Origin: Neocallimastix lanati (nom. inval.)
Taxonomy: Eukaryota; Neocallimastigomycota; Neocallimastigomycetes; Neocallimastigales; Neocallimastigaceae
Direction of reading: 5' to 3'
DNA: 47,500 bases
Assembly: GCA_016946835.1 (NCBI GenBank)
Contig: JACVTC010000035.1
Coordinates: forward strand, 855,001 to 902,500
The notes below the pieces were generated by a model, which worked only from the letters and a program-made list of their open reading frames with translations, did not search any database and had not been told where the DNA came from. This document shows positions 1 through 12,174 of this stretch, piece by piece. Each line of letters starts with the position of its first letter. The stretch's first letter is position 1. The position numbers and the translations under genes are program-made.

Positions 1-2877
1 CCTGGTGATTGATTATAATATAATTCCTTATCTGAAAATGAACCAAGTGAAAATTCAGATGAATATGATGATGGATGAATATTAGGTGAATTATCCGGAG
101 AATTTAAACTATTCTTCATGTTTGTAAAAGAAAAAATAGTATTGATAGTATTAACATTTGAGGTAGTAGGAAGCTTATTACTATTTATTTTTGAATTTAC
201 GATAGACTGGGAATTGGAACGAGAACGCGAACGTGATATTGATCGAGAGTGTGATCTTGATTTGGATTTGGAATGATGTTCATGTTCAGATCTTGAATGA
301 GATCGTGACCTTGAATGAGAATGCGAGCGAGCTGAATTATCATTATTAGTAGTCCTATCTTTCGAAGATGTAGATTTTGAATGATAACTAGAGTTATTTT
401 TAATATTATTATATGATTCCAATTTAGTGTTAGAATTTGATCTAGATCGATAACTATTAGAATAGTTTGCTACAGACTCGGGTTTGGAATTAGATCTAGG
501 ACGATAGCTATTTGATAAATCAGCATTTATATCAGGTTTGGAATTAGATCTAGATCGATAACTACTTGGTAAATCAGCATTTATATCAGGTCTAGAATTA
601 GAACGAGAACGGTAATAATTTGATGATTTACCATTTACATCACTTCGAGAATTTGATCTTGGTCTATAATGATTTTTAGAATGTTGACTTGCTGAATCCG
701 TTTTTGAATATTGTTCTTTATCACTTTCATATTCATTTCTTAAACTTCCGGTAGAATTTTTTCTTCTATTAGATGATGAAGAATTAGAACGTTCAATTGG
801 TTTTTTGGGTTTAAAAAGACTTGAATTTTTATGATAAAGTTGAGTCATTGATTTAGGTGGTGATGGATTAAATAAAGATGATGAAGGTGATAATAATTCT
901 GAGTCAGATAAAGAATCAGTATATTTATCAAGCATTGATTCATTCAATTCACTATTTATATATTCATCATCACTGTCACTGTATGTATAGGTATAGGGTT
1001 CATTATTATAATAAGAATTATTATTATCAGTAGTACTACTTGTTCCTTCATATGCATTTTTGATTTTAAATGTTGAAGCACTTTTTACGCTTTCACTTCT
1101 AAATGGATAACTATCATTGTTCAAATAATTATTTGAACTTGAAACTTGATAAGAGGATGAAATCAAATTTCCATCTTTTATAAACAAAGGACTATTGGTA
1201 TTTGATATATAATTTTTATTAGGTTTTTGGGTATCATAAATTAGGTCATCATTACCATATTGTTTAATATTCTTTTCACTTATACCACGGCGAATACGTG
1301 GGGGCTGTACATAATCTTGAGAATTATAAACAATATTAAATCTTGAGTTTAATACAGGTGATTTCGATTGACTTGATGTCAATATTGGAGATCTTGCACC
1401 ATTTTTAATGTTATGTATCTTTGGGGATTTTGAAGAATGATCTGGTGGACTACTTGCTTTTGGTGATCGATTTACAGAGATAACTTGTGGTTTATTTTGA
1501 TAAATAATTGTTGGAGTACTTGTCTTTCTTTGATATTGTAAATTTGGCGTTCCGATTTTATTTCCTTGACTTTGATATTGTAGTTTCGGAGTTGCTATTG
1601 ATTGATTACTGGGTGATCCAGGAATTACTTTTGGTGATGGTTTAAAATTACTATTTGTCTTTTAAATTTTAATGATATTCATTCCATTTTTTTTTTTTTT
1701 TTGAAGGTTTATTTATTTTTTTATTATAAATTAATTAATTTAAAAATTTGTATTTATACATATATATTAAATCAAATAATTAATTATATGAATTTAACTC
1801 AACAAAGTAAATAAATAAATATATAATATTAATAAAATAAAAATAAAAGTAAAAATAAAATAAAAATATACCATTGAATAAGGCATTTGTGGTACTGAAA
1901 TAGTATCATTTTGAAGTGTTGAATATTCCATTAATGATTTATAAATATCAGTATAACCTTGAGCTAAGGCTATATCAATAGGTGTACATCCATATTGATC
2001 TTCAATATCTGGGTCAGCTCCACGTTCTAATAAATAATCTACCACTTGAGCATGTCCATTTGAAGCTGCAAAATGCAATGGTGTTGGACCCCTTATTTTA
2101 TCGTTACTATTTTATAATATTTATTAATATGTATAAAATAACTACTGTCAATTTTATCATCTTATAAAAATTTTAAATATGATTTATTTTAATGAGGAAA
2201 TAATATTAATAGTATATTACTTTATCTCTGTTCCATCTGGCATTGTAGAACCTCTTCTACAATTAACATTTGCACCTCTTGAAACTAAATACTTTATTAT
2301 AGCTAACTGACCAAAACCAGCAGCAACATGTATAGCTATTATATATATATATTATTAATATTACATTATTATTATATATTTGTATGAATGAAATATAGAT
2401 TTATTCATACTTTTAACTTTAAATGTAATATAAAAATTAATATAATTAATTAAATATCATAATATAAATTATTCATACCTTGTAATCCATTTACTGATGA
2501 ATGAATTGATTGCCCATTATCTAGTGCAAATCTTATCATACCAATATTACCTTTTTAATAAATATATAACATTTGTTAAAATAAGGAAAGAAATAAAAAG
2601 TTATTTCATTAATTATTGTAATATTAATATATATTCTTTTATACAATTTACAGAGAAATGTATATATCAAAATATTTGAATTTTAATAATAAAAATTCTT
2701 TTATTACAGTATAAAAATACCTGATATTACTGCTGAATGCATATGTAAATCTACATGGTTTGTATTTATTTGAGGATTTAGGTTACTTTTTGCACTTAAA
2801 TCAGTTTGAGATTTAAAATGTTTTAATTTTCCCAATACTGGTGAAGGAATTGGTGATAATGATGCTAATGCTTTCAT
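1..2877 (-). CDS. Ankyrin-repeat protein with Ser/Arg-Ser-rich tail (partial, 5 exons visible)
   Basis: Five exons join in frame on the minus strand: 2877-2721, 2550-2479, 2335-2221, 2106-1872 and 1658-1. All introns are GT...AG, and about 745 residues are visible before the left edge cuts the gene. The ATG at 2877 has an in-frame TAA just upstream. Exons 1-4 encode about three to four ankyrin repeats; readable cores include HSAVISGNIGMIRFALDNG, IHVAAGFGQLAIIKYLVSRG and TPLHFAASNGHAQVVDYLLE. The arrangement resembles an uncharacterised fungal ankyrin family (recalled, not searched). Exon 5 encodes a long disordered tail rich in SP dipeptides. It then holds tandem 18-residue units of the type YRSRSNSKPDINADL (nt 433-671) and an RS/HS-dipeptide stretch (about nt 210-350). 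Ankyrin repeats imply protein binding; the RS region could be an SR-kinase target or nuclear-speckle signal (inference). Function unknown. The exon model is strong because every junction keeps phase. Confidence 0.85.
433..671 (-). repeat. 54-bp coding tandem repeat (RS-type, 18-aa unit)
   Basis: Units of 54 bp at about 433-486, 487-540, 541-594 and 595-648, with a partial fifth at 649-671. Each encodes an 18-residue block beginning Y-R-S/P-R-S-N-S. The two central units (487-594) are the most alike. The repeat lies in the tail of the ankyrin protein and is in frame throughout, so it has expanded as protein-coding sequence. Confidence 0.85.
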
Positions 2878-3254
2878 TATTTATACTATTTATATTATTA
2901 TTTTAAAACAATAAACATATAATACTAATAACTAATAATTTGTTTTTATATATTATGATAACTATTAACTACTATAATACGTTCTTCAATTTTTAATATT
3001 TAATACTGATTTTTAATATGTAATAATATATATTTTAAGATTATAAAATTATATGTTGATATATGTTATTGTAAATAAAATTTTAATAAATATTGTTACA
3101 AAATAAAAAACAAAACAAATATATATATATATAATAAAAATAAATAAATAAATAAATAATAAAAAATAAAAATAAATAAGAATAAAAAAACAATATGTAA
3201 TTTATATTTTTAATATTTGAAGCTAAGGGTTTATATTTATATAGATTAAATTTG

Positions 3255-3257
<3 letters not shown>

Positions 3258-3320
<63 letters not shown>
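3258..3320. repeat. (ATT)n microsatellite
   Basis: About 20 near-perfect ATT units with one interruption (ACT near 3288). Confidence 0.9.
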
Positions 3321-3321
<1 letters not shown>

Positions 3322-4362
3322 TAATTATTATTGCTTCATTTATTAAGTATTGATATACGATTTTCTTTTTAACATAATTTTCAAAAATATGATATTGTAT
3401 TGATATAAATTTTATTAATAATGTGTATATTTACTATTTTTTTTTATTTTTATTATATATTTTTATTTTAATTATATATTTTTATTTTTATTATATATTT
3501 TTATATTTTTATTTTTATTTTATTTTGTTTTTATCTTAGATGCGATATAAAAATAAAAACAAAGAAGAAATATTAATAGTATTATAAACTTAACAAGTTG
3601 TATATTAATATAAATAAATTAAGATATTATAAACGACTATTAATTTCATATTTCGTAATTAAATAATATAATTTTTTCATCGAAAATATATAAATATCAT
3701 TGTTTATAAGTAATTCATCATACAACTATTTTATTATATACAACTAAATTTTTATCTGAATAATTTCAATAAAATAAAAAATTTTTACAAAAATTTATAA
3801 ATTCTGTTTTTGAATGTTATAATATATAATTTATATATTATCAACTAAAATAATTTCAATAAAATAATTGAATAAATATAGATATCTTTATATATTTAAT
3901 CTTTTGTTATTATTATCATTATTAAAACTATTTAACTTTCAGTTTTTTTTTTAATGAAAGATTATTATTAACATAGAAAAAATAAAAAATAAAAAAAAAA
4001 ATGTTAAATATGATAAAAATGAAAAAGTTTTATTATTATGTAAAAATATTAATATTAAAGTTTATATATAAATATATATAGAATTCTGAATTTCGTATCC
4101 ATTAAAATTAAAACAATATTAATTACAGTTTTAAGTAATTATTGATAATTAAAATTAGTATTAAGATTTATTAATTAATATTTTATAAAAAAGGTAAATC
4201 ATAATTTTGTAATTAATATAAATATTAAATATTATTATTATATATATATAATTTTGCTTTAATAATATAGTATAATAGTGTATATTATTATGGATTAAAT
4301 ATATTAATGATTATATAAATGTTATTAATATATTATATAATATTATATATTACAATTTTTAC

Positions 4363-4442
<80 letters not shown>

Positions 4443-4443
4443 T
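4363..4443. repeat. (ATT)n microsatellite
   Basis: About 27 uninterrupted ATT units. Confidence 0.95.
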
Positions 4444-5677
4444 ACTATTACTATTTTTCGTTTTTTATTTAGATGTTAATATTTAGTAATGAATTAATGA
4501 ATTTATGCGAATTTTAAAGGTTATGTACATTATTCAATTGCATATATTTTTTAATGTTTAAAGAATATTTGAGCTTTGATATAATAGAATCAATATCTTA
4601 CTAATTAGCATTTAAATATCAAAGATCTAATACTGATTTGTTCAGGTAAAATAAAATTTTTAATATTTTGAAATTAATATATCTACCTTCTGTATAATCG
4701 CTTTCTGAATTATTATTTGAGTCCTTTTCTTTGATGCTTATTTAATCATATGGAATGTAATATTCATTTTTACTTATATAATATTGAAATAAAAAAAAAA
4801 AAATAAGTATGAGAGAAAACGAATATACTATACTATTACCACGCCCAGTATATGATCATTATGAAAGTGAATTAATAAAATATTAGGGGTATTTTTATTA
4901 ATTAATAACATATTATACTAAAATAAAAAGAAGTACTTGGGTATAATAAATTCAATATCATATATATTTAAATTTATATAATTATTATTGTTTGTATCAA
5001 TACTAAAATTTCTGAAAATGTATATTACATCAATCGAAATTGCTTTATTTTTCATTAAAAAACTTAATTTATTTCATCCGGAATACTAATAAATTTATTT
5101 AATACCTTTTTGGTATTAATAATCTTGTCTGAGCCTATAATATTCATAATTATTATTATTTCAGTAATCAATACTTTTTGTTATATTTTATTTTAATGTT
5201 GAATATTAAATATTTTAAATAATAGTTTTATTAATATTAATATTATATTAATAATGTATTATAATCATTTCAAACCAATTGAAAAGTATGATTAAATACA
5301 TTAATTTCAATATAATTATTTGTTATTATTAAATTATTCATATTAAAAGTAATTAAAAAATAATAATATAATACAGTTTTTATCATATAATTATGAAGAA
5401 ATAATATCATAATCTATTTGTTGTTTATGAACTTGAATATTGAAATTATATTAAATATTTTAATGGTCTTTTATTTTTTTTAATTTGTGTTATTTTTCAT
5501 ATGTAAGAATGACGTTTATGTAATCAGTTACAAAACAATAAAAGGTATTAATATTTGCTCTAAATTAATTTAATTAATATTTTTTGTTAGAACCAAAAAA
5601 AGGAGTATAATATGAAGATCTTCACAGAAAATATATAAACATGAATGAAAGAATTTAAATATTAGAAAGCATTTCTA

Positions 5678-7580
5678 TCAATGATATTTAAAAGAAAAAA
5701 TAAGACAGAAATGTAATATAGATAAATAAAAATTTATGTTATTAGACTTTTTACTAGAACAAAGTGAATTAACATAATAAGATTTAGTTTTTATTAATTC
5801 ATTGTAAGAATAAAGATTGTTATTAAGTTCTTTTACATGACTTTGTTTCCTTTGATAAAAATAATAAAATTTATGTTTCAATCGAGGATTACTATTTTCT
5901 CTATAAATAACAGGGATACTGTTCTGAACAGTCATCTTCAGTCATATTGGAGGCTTATGCAACTCTAGCATCAAATTTATATTCACATCTGGTACGAAGT
6001 ACTCATCGGAAGCCAATGCTAAATTCAGGATATTTGAAGTTGAGCTTTAGGTAGTCTCTAGTTTTTTCAAATTTATTTTTCTTATAAACCTTGGCCTTGA
6101 TTGGTTTTCCTGCCATATCTTTATATCAATAAAAGTTTACAATTGCTTTTTTTGATGGAAATTTATCTAATTTGTTGGTTAAAATTTATTTTCTTTATCC
6201 CATGCATGACACCTACAACGTGAAATATCTCTAAGTAAATCAGAGATAATACAATTCGAGTTTTTTCATTTTTAAAATACCTTACCTAAGCAATCGCATA
6301 TTTCGCCGAAAGAGGATGAATGTTAAGTTCTTTAGAAACCCAATAAAGGGATGTAAAACTATTCCCATTAGAAAATCCTTCAATCCAGTATTATTTTGCA
6401 TTAACTATTATCTGTGTACTTCTCGTTCTTTCTTTATTTGATCTAAGAAGAGGTGCGTAATACGAAACTTACCCAATTACTATAGCTGAAAGTAACATTC
6501 GTTTATAGGGATAGGAATATAAGGATTTTTAAGAAATCCTTTTATGGAATAAAGTGCATTTCTAACTTTATTATTTATTCTCTGTATGATCGGTTTCAAT
6601 TCTAAATCATTTAAAAACGGTACATCTAAGTAAGTATAGAATTCGTTTTAGTAACTCTTGACTTGAAAGATAAAAGATAGGGTTACTATTAAGAAATTTT
6701 GAAACTTCTCCTTGTACTACTAAACATGAACATTTATTGATACCAAATTGCATTTTATTATTTCTAGCCCACTTACTGGCAAATTTTAACAATTCTTAAA
6801 TTGAGATTTTGTTGAAGCACATAATGTAGTGTCATCTGCAAAGAGACCTCCACAATATCGTTTATCACCAATAGAGAAACCATATTTATCACATTTATTA
6901 AAAATGTCATTAATGAAAAAGTTAAATAAAATTGATGAGAGGGGACAACCTTGACGAACTTCTTTCTTAATACTAAATGATTCTGAAAATTTTCCATCAA
7001 CCCTTACACAAGCCTTGGAAGATAAGTATAAGTTTTCAATAAATTTATAGTACTTACCTCTAATACCTAAGTGATGAATCTTCATTAATAGATTATATAT
7101 GGGAACTGAGTCATAAGCCTTTTTAAGGTCCAAAAAAGTAAGGTAAGTATCCTTATTTTCAAATTTTTGTCTCTGACATATATTTCTTAATGTAGTATAA
7201 AGACTTATATATTCTTCTCGATTACGAAATCCATATTGTTCAGGTCTTATAAAGCCTTCATCAATTCCATATTTAGAGATTCTATTAGCTATGATTTTTG
7301 CTATAATTTTTAACCCATTATTGATAAGAGAGATGCCACGATAATTATTGCAATCTGACGGATCACCCTTTTTATAAATAGAAACTATTAAAGCGTTATT
7401 CCATGATTTTGGAAAATCATCATTCCAAATATGATTGATTAAGATTTTGAGACATTTAAAGCCAGATGAAATATTACTATTATATTCACTTGATTCTTCA
7501 GAATCATTTTTACCAGGAATCAAAACTTTGAAGAATTCCATTGGAATGCCATCATAACCACAAATTTTAAAGAGTTACTT
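5678..7580 (-). mobile_element. LINE copy A: 5'-truncated, decayed non-LTR retrotransposon
   Basis: Minus-strand ORF2 remnant. From 7550 down to about 6786 it encodes a fairly intact RT: DGIPMEFFK, the KGDPSDCNNYRGISL block, LDLKKAYDS, the RQGCPLSSILFNFFINDI block and the catalytic FADD. Frameshifts follow near 6790 and 6640, then a decayed connection domain. The C-terminal zinc knuckle is degraded: the CPC seen in copy C is replaced by non-cysteine residues before NSNPRLKHKF (about 5870-5940). It is the same subfamily as copy C, and their RT segments are nearly identical. The 5' end is lost near 7580, next to the tail of copy B. No clear poly(A) tail is seen at its 3' end, which fades out near 5680. 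Inactive. Confidence 0.85.
6786..7541 (-). pseudogene. RT domain of LINE copy A (FADD)
   Basis: A 251-codon open frame covering RT motifs from DGIP through the FADD catalytic box (FADDTTLCAS, about 6810-6850). The frame is lost right after the catalytic motif and resumes in another frame at 6792-6607 (FASKWARNNKMQFGINKC). This is the middle of an ORF2 polyprotein. No endonuclease domain is present. Confidence 0.85.
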
Positions 7581-7590
7581 TATATAGATA

Positions 7591-9019
7591 TTTTTTTTTC
7601 TTTTATTTTTTTTTAGACTTAGAAAATAACTTTATTTAATTTATAATGATAATAAAATTACATTATTTAAATTAAAATTTCTCTTTTTTTTACAATAGAT
7701 ATTAGAGGATGATTAGTGTTCAAACATTAATTAATAAATAACTTTACTTATAACAAAGGATTGGTGAACTTTTTTCTTGTATACAATAAGAATAAGTTTA
7801 TTTGAAAAGAAACGTGTAAATGAAAGAAGGGATTTTATAAATTTAAAATGCCTATGAGATATAATGTGTTCTAATAAGAGATCATTTGAAAAAGGAATAC
7901 CTAGATAAATATAATTAGAAATTTTAGGAATAGCATTCATTCCTAAATAGAAGGTTGGATCACTATAATTTGGAGGATATTAGAAGATCATTGGTTTTAT
8001 AACCATAGTTGCACATTTTTCAATACCAAAAGTCATTTCATTTAAATTATCCCATTTATGGTCCTTTTTAAATAATTTTTCAAAATTTTTTGCACTTGGA
8101 GCAATGAGAACAACATCATCAGTAAAGAGTCCACCACAATACTTTTTACTTCCAATACTAACGCCATACTTTTCACAATTATTTAGTATATCATTGATGA
8201 ATAAATTGAACAAGATTGGAAATAATGGACTACCTTGAAGAACACCTCTTTTAATGGGAAATTCATTTAATAACATTGAAGCAAATCGAGCACGTGCGTT
8301 AGATGAGTATATAAATTTCATAGAAAATCAAAACATTTACCACGGATTCCATATTGATATAATTTAGTATGAATATATTAAATATAGGAACTGAATCATA
8401 AGCTTTTTTAAGATCTAAAAAGGCTAGATATGTGAATTTTCCTTGGAATTTTCTTCTTTGGCAAATTTCTCTAACGGAAATGAATAAACTAATGCATTCT
8501 TCACGATTGTAAAAACCAAATTGTTCAGGTCTAATGAAATTGTGTGAAAGTGCGTAAGTAGATATTCAATCTGTTATAATTTTTGAAATGATTTTCAGTC
8601 CAACATTAATGTGAGAAATACCTCGATAGTTATTAAAATCTGATAGGTCACCTTTCTTAGGGATAGATACAATAGAAGCTGAGTTCCATTTTTTAGGAAA
8701 GGACCCATTCCAGATTTTATTAAATATCAATTTAAGACACTTTCTAGCGGCAGGATGTGTTTCTAGTAATTCTTCATTGCAAAATAGAGTTTTGTAGAAT
8801 TCAATTGGGATACCATCGGGGCCGGGTGCTTTGTTGTTTTTCATTGATGAAATAGTATGTTTAATATCTTCAATTGTAATTTGATTGTTGATTTTAATGT
8901 AATAAGGACAATGAAAAGCAGAGCCTTTTAAATTTGTTGGAATGAAAGCCATACAACAAATAATATCGGGAAAGATATTATTGCTGTATTGATAAATTTT
9001 TCTATCATTCGTCGACGCT
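7591..9019 (-). mobile_element. LINE copy B: 5'-truncated, decayed
   Basis: The poly(A) tail is an interrupted T run at 7591-7614, preceded on the minus strand by the AGTCTA terminus shared with other copies. RT runs from about 9019 downward: KAPGPDGIPIEFYK, KKGDLSDFNNYRGIS, then stops; LDLKKAYDSVPIFN near 8400; a GVLQGSPLFPILFNLFINDI block in 8321-7980; and FTDDVVL in place of FADD (Thr for the Ala). A later fragment (7940-7731) matches copy E around the block before VISKVIY, after which the sequence jumps to the 3' UTR. The rest of the ORF2 C-terminus is missing, so the element is internally deleted. Its upstream end joins a foreign LINE C-terminal fragment near 9010. Confidence 0.8.
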
Positions 9020-9027
9020 ATTAGCAA
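8566..9027 (-). pseudogene. N-terminal RT fragment of LINE copy B
   Basis: A 153-codon open frame with the RT entry motif (NNKAPGPDGIPIEFYK) and the following W-N-G-S-F-P-K-K-W and KKGDLSDFNNYRGIS blocks. It ends at a stop inside the RT domain near 8566. The first residues probably come from the junction with another element. Confidence 0.8.
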
Positions 9028-9029
9028 CG

Positions 9030-9032
<3 letters not shown>

Positions 9033-9081
<49 letters not shown>

Positions 9082-11788
9082 GCCGCATTTATTGCGAACT
9101 TTAGTCTTTATTTATTTATTCTTATATAAATTACATGAATACTTTTAATTTTAATAAAAAATAAAAAATCACAGAATTAATAAAATAAATAAATATTATT
9201 TGTCCAATATGAACATAATAATAAATGAAATAGTAACGTAAAATAAAAAGTAATAATCAAAAATAAGTGTATAAATAAATTTAGAAAAAAGTTCATATGC
9301 AACGAACCTCACCTTCTTATGGATTAGGGTTTGAATTGACTATCTAAAAGAAATTATAGTCTTCTCCCTCAGAGGCATTGGCCCTGCTAGCCTGTCTTAC
9401 TGCATTTTCAGCGTTGACGCTCCTGGTTAGTTTGCACTCATACTTTCGGAATAGTAAGCCTTGCCGAGTATTAGTCCGAGGCATAATTTCTGTAAAGAGA
9501 GCCGCAGATCGCACCAAGAACGGCGTTTTTGAATAATCACCAGAAATGATTTGGTTCTTAAACAAAATATTCCATTCCTTTTTATAATTTAAATCTATTT
9601 TATCTACATCCCTTCCACCAAGAAGAAAGTTATATAATCGGTACCACGTCACATATATATTTACACACTCATTATTCAGAAAATTACTTAAATTACCACG
9701 AGTTTCACCAACTGAACTATTCACTAAATTAGAAGTAACGATATTATAATTTTCATTATCACTAATAATAATATTTCTATTTTCACTATCACTATTTCTA
9801 CTATTATTAACAATATTATTTCTATTGTTAATATTATTAATATTATATACTTCGTTACTACTATCAGAATCAGAACTTTGTTCTATATTATTCATATCTG
9901 TGATAACAGTGTCTACATTACTATTAGATATTGGACAATATTTAGAAATAATATAAAATATTTCATAAAGAATTTCAATATCCTTAAAATATTTCATTCG
10001 AAATTCACGGAAAAGATAGCATTTAGAAAACCAATGTTCCAATCGAGGATTACTATTTTTTCTATAACAAGGACACCTTTCTGGAGAGTCTTCTTCAATC
10101 ATATTGGCGGCTTTGGCAACACGAGCATCGAATTTATATCTACATCTGGCGCGAAGTACCCATCGGAAGCCTATGCTAAATTCAGGATATGCTAAAATTC
10201 AGGATGTTTATAATTTAGCTTAAAATGCTCTCTAGTTTTCTCGAAATTATTATTTTTATAAGCCTTAGCTTTGATTGATTTTCCTGCCATATCTCTATCC
10301 CAGTAAAGTTTAAAATAGCTTTTTTTGATGGAAATTTATATAATTTGTCAGCTAAAATTTTACTTTCTTTATCCCATGCATGACGTCTACAATGAGATAT
10401 ATCTCTAAGTAAATCAGAGATAATACATTTCGAGTTTTTCCATTTTTTAAAGCACCTTACCTAAGCAATCGCATATTTCGCAGAAAGAGGAGGAACGTTA
10501 AGTTCTTTAGAAACACAATAAAGGGAAGCAAAGCTATTCCCTTTAGAAAATCCTTCAATCCAGTATAATCCTGAATTAACTAGTGTCTGTGTACTTCTCG
10601 TTCTATCTTTGCTAGATCCAAGTAGAGGAGCATAATATGAAACTTGTCCAATTACTATAGCTGAAAATAACATCCTTTAATAAGGGATAGGAATATGAGG
10701 TTTATTAAGAAATCCTTTTATGGAATAGAGTGCATTTTTAACTTTATTATTCATTCTTTGTATGATCGGTTTCAATTCTAAATCATTTGATAATGGAACA
10801 CCTAAGTAGGTATAGCAATTCGTTTTAGGTAACTCTTGACTTGAAAGATAAAAGGTAGGATTACTATTATAAAGAAATCTAGAAACTTCCCCTCGTACTA
10901 CTAGACTGGCACATTTATTGATACCAAATTGCATTTTATTGTTTTTAGCCCATTTACTGGCAAATTTTAACAATTTCTTAAGTTGTGGATCTTGTTGGAG
11001 CACATAACACAATGTCATCTGCAAAAAGACCTCCACAACAACGTTTATCACCAATAGAGATGCCATATTTATTACAATTATAAAAATATCATTAATGAAC
11101 AAGTTAAACGAAATTGGTGAGAGGGGACAACCTTGACGAACTTCTTTCTTAATACTAAATGATTCCGATAATTGTCCATCAACCCTTACACAAGCCTTGA
11201 AAGATAAGTATAAATTTTCAATAAAATTAAAGCACTTACCTACCTCTAATACCTAAGTGATGAATCTTCATTAATAGATTATATATGGGAACTGAGTCAT
11301 AAGCCTTTTTAAGGTCCAAAAAAGTAAGGTAAGTATCCTTATTTTCAAATTTCCTTCTCTGACATATAATTCTTAATGTAGTATAAAGACTTATATATTC
11401 TTCTCGATTACGAAATCCATATTGTTCAGGTCTTATAAAGCCTTCATCAATTCCATATTTAGAGATTCTATTAGCTATGATTTTTGCTATAATTTTTAAT
11501 CCATTATTGATAAGAGAGATGCCATGATAGTTATTACAATCTGATGGATCGCCCTTTTTATGAATAGAAACTATTGAAGCGTTATTCCATGATTTTGGGA
11601 AATCACCATTACAAATACAATTGATTAAGGCTTTGAGACATTTAAAGTCAGATGAAATATTATTATTATTATCACTTGATCCTTCTGAATCATCTTTACA
11701 AGGAATCAAAGCTTTGAAAAACTCCATTGGAATACCATCAGGACCACAAGCTTTAAAGTTAGAAGTGGAGGAGATTGCTTTGCAAATT
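9033..11788 (-). mobile_element. LINE copy C: 2.76-kb insertion with 13-nt target-site duplication
   Basis: Flanked by a perfect 13-nt direct repeat ATTAGCAACGGTA (9020-9032 and 11789-11801). The tail is 46 uninterrupted T (9033-9078), that is, poly(A) on the minus strand. It is 5'-truncated inside ORF2 just before ACGPDGIPMEFFK (about 11745). The order on the minus strand is RT (11788-11236), a frameshifted RT/thumb part (11102-10461) and a C-terminal zinc knuckle plus tail domain (10102-9344), then a 3' UTR of about 260 bp. The catalytic region is damaged near 11000-11050. The long pure tail and exact TSD suggest a recent insertion, although ORF2 carries several frame breaks. Confidence 0.9.
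9344..10102 (-). pseudogene. ORF2 C-terminus of LINE copy C: zinc knuckle plus tail domain
   Basis: A 252-codon open frame. It begins with a knuckle of the form CPCYRKNSNPRLEHWFSKC, in which the second CX2C cysteine is Tyr compared with copy E. A Ser/Asn-rich insert of about 80 residues follows. The end is a YNFLLGG...SAALFTEIMP domain that aligns with the C-termini of copies D and E. A short duplication near 10176-10205 breaks the upstream frame. Confidence 0.8.
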
Positions 11789-11817
11789 ATTAGCAACGGT
11801 AGATTCAATAGATTCAA
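11236..11817 (-). pseudogene. N-terminal RT fragment of LINE copy C
   Basis: An open frame with NFKACGPDGIPMEFFK, the KGDPSDCNNYHGISL block, RPEQYGFRNREEYISLY and LDLKKAYDSVPIYN. It closely matches copy A and is lost before the catalytic FADD box. The codons above 11788 belong to the target-site duplication and the flanking element. Confidence 0.85.
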
Positions 11818-12022
11818 GGGAATACCATTTCATATCAATCTAAAAGATCGACATATTTATGGTATTACGTTTGTTAGAAACTCCGTAATCCCCACAAAAT
11901 ACGGAACAGTTGACGAAGTTGAACTTTGTTTAAAAATATTGTCAACTAATTGTCTTTGTTCCCCATCATTAAGTTTAATTATAGGTACTGAATCATAGGC
12001 TTTTTTAAGATCAAGAAAAGCA

Positions 12023-12024
<2 letters not shown>
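11802..12024 (-). mobile_element. LINE fragment X: chimeric remnant split by copy C
   Basis: On the minus strand, RT block LAFLDLKKAYDSVPI (12024-about 11980) joins directly, in frame, to the ORF2 C-terminal tail domain (NDGEQRQLVDNIFKQSS, VPYFVGITEFLTNVIP). The knuckle and the rest of RT are missing. The tail continues across copy C into 9032-about 9010 (STVANSVDE, then a stop). Copy D 12350-12525 aligns with it over most of its length. It is therefore an internally deleted element that was the landing site for both C and D. Confidence 0.75.
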
Positions 12025-12070
<46 letters not shown>

Positions 12071-12174
12071 CTAAGAGAATAACTTTATTTAATTTATAAT
12101 AATAATAAAATTACTTGATTTTAAAGGAAAAAAAATAATAAAATACATGAAATAAAATATTATATATTATAAAA

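Larger units (their letters stand above)
2878..5677. other. AT-rich intergenic region
   Basis: No gene is supported here. It holds the upstream region of the ankyrin gene, two ATT microsatellites and A/T runs. A 25-codon open frame at 4809-4886 (plus; begins MRENEYTILLPRP) looks more coding-like than its surroundings, but no gene model can be built around it. Confidence 0.6.

Noticed and set aside
433-671. Regular 54-bp repeats as a possible CRISPR array
   Set aside because: No conserved-repeat/unique-spacer pattern. Units are tandem, in frame and inside a eukaryotic exon.
12025-12067. Target-site duplication for LINE copy D
   Set aside because: Compared the flank before the T run with the sequence after 15165 and found no convincing direct repeat.
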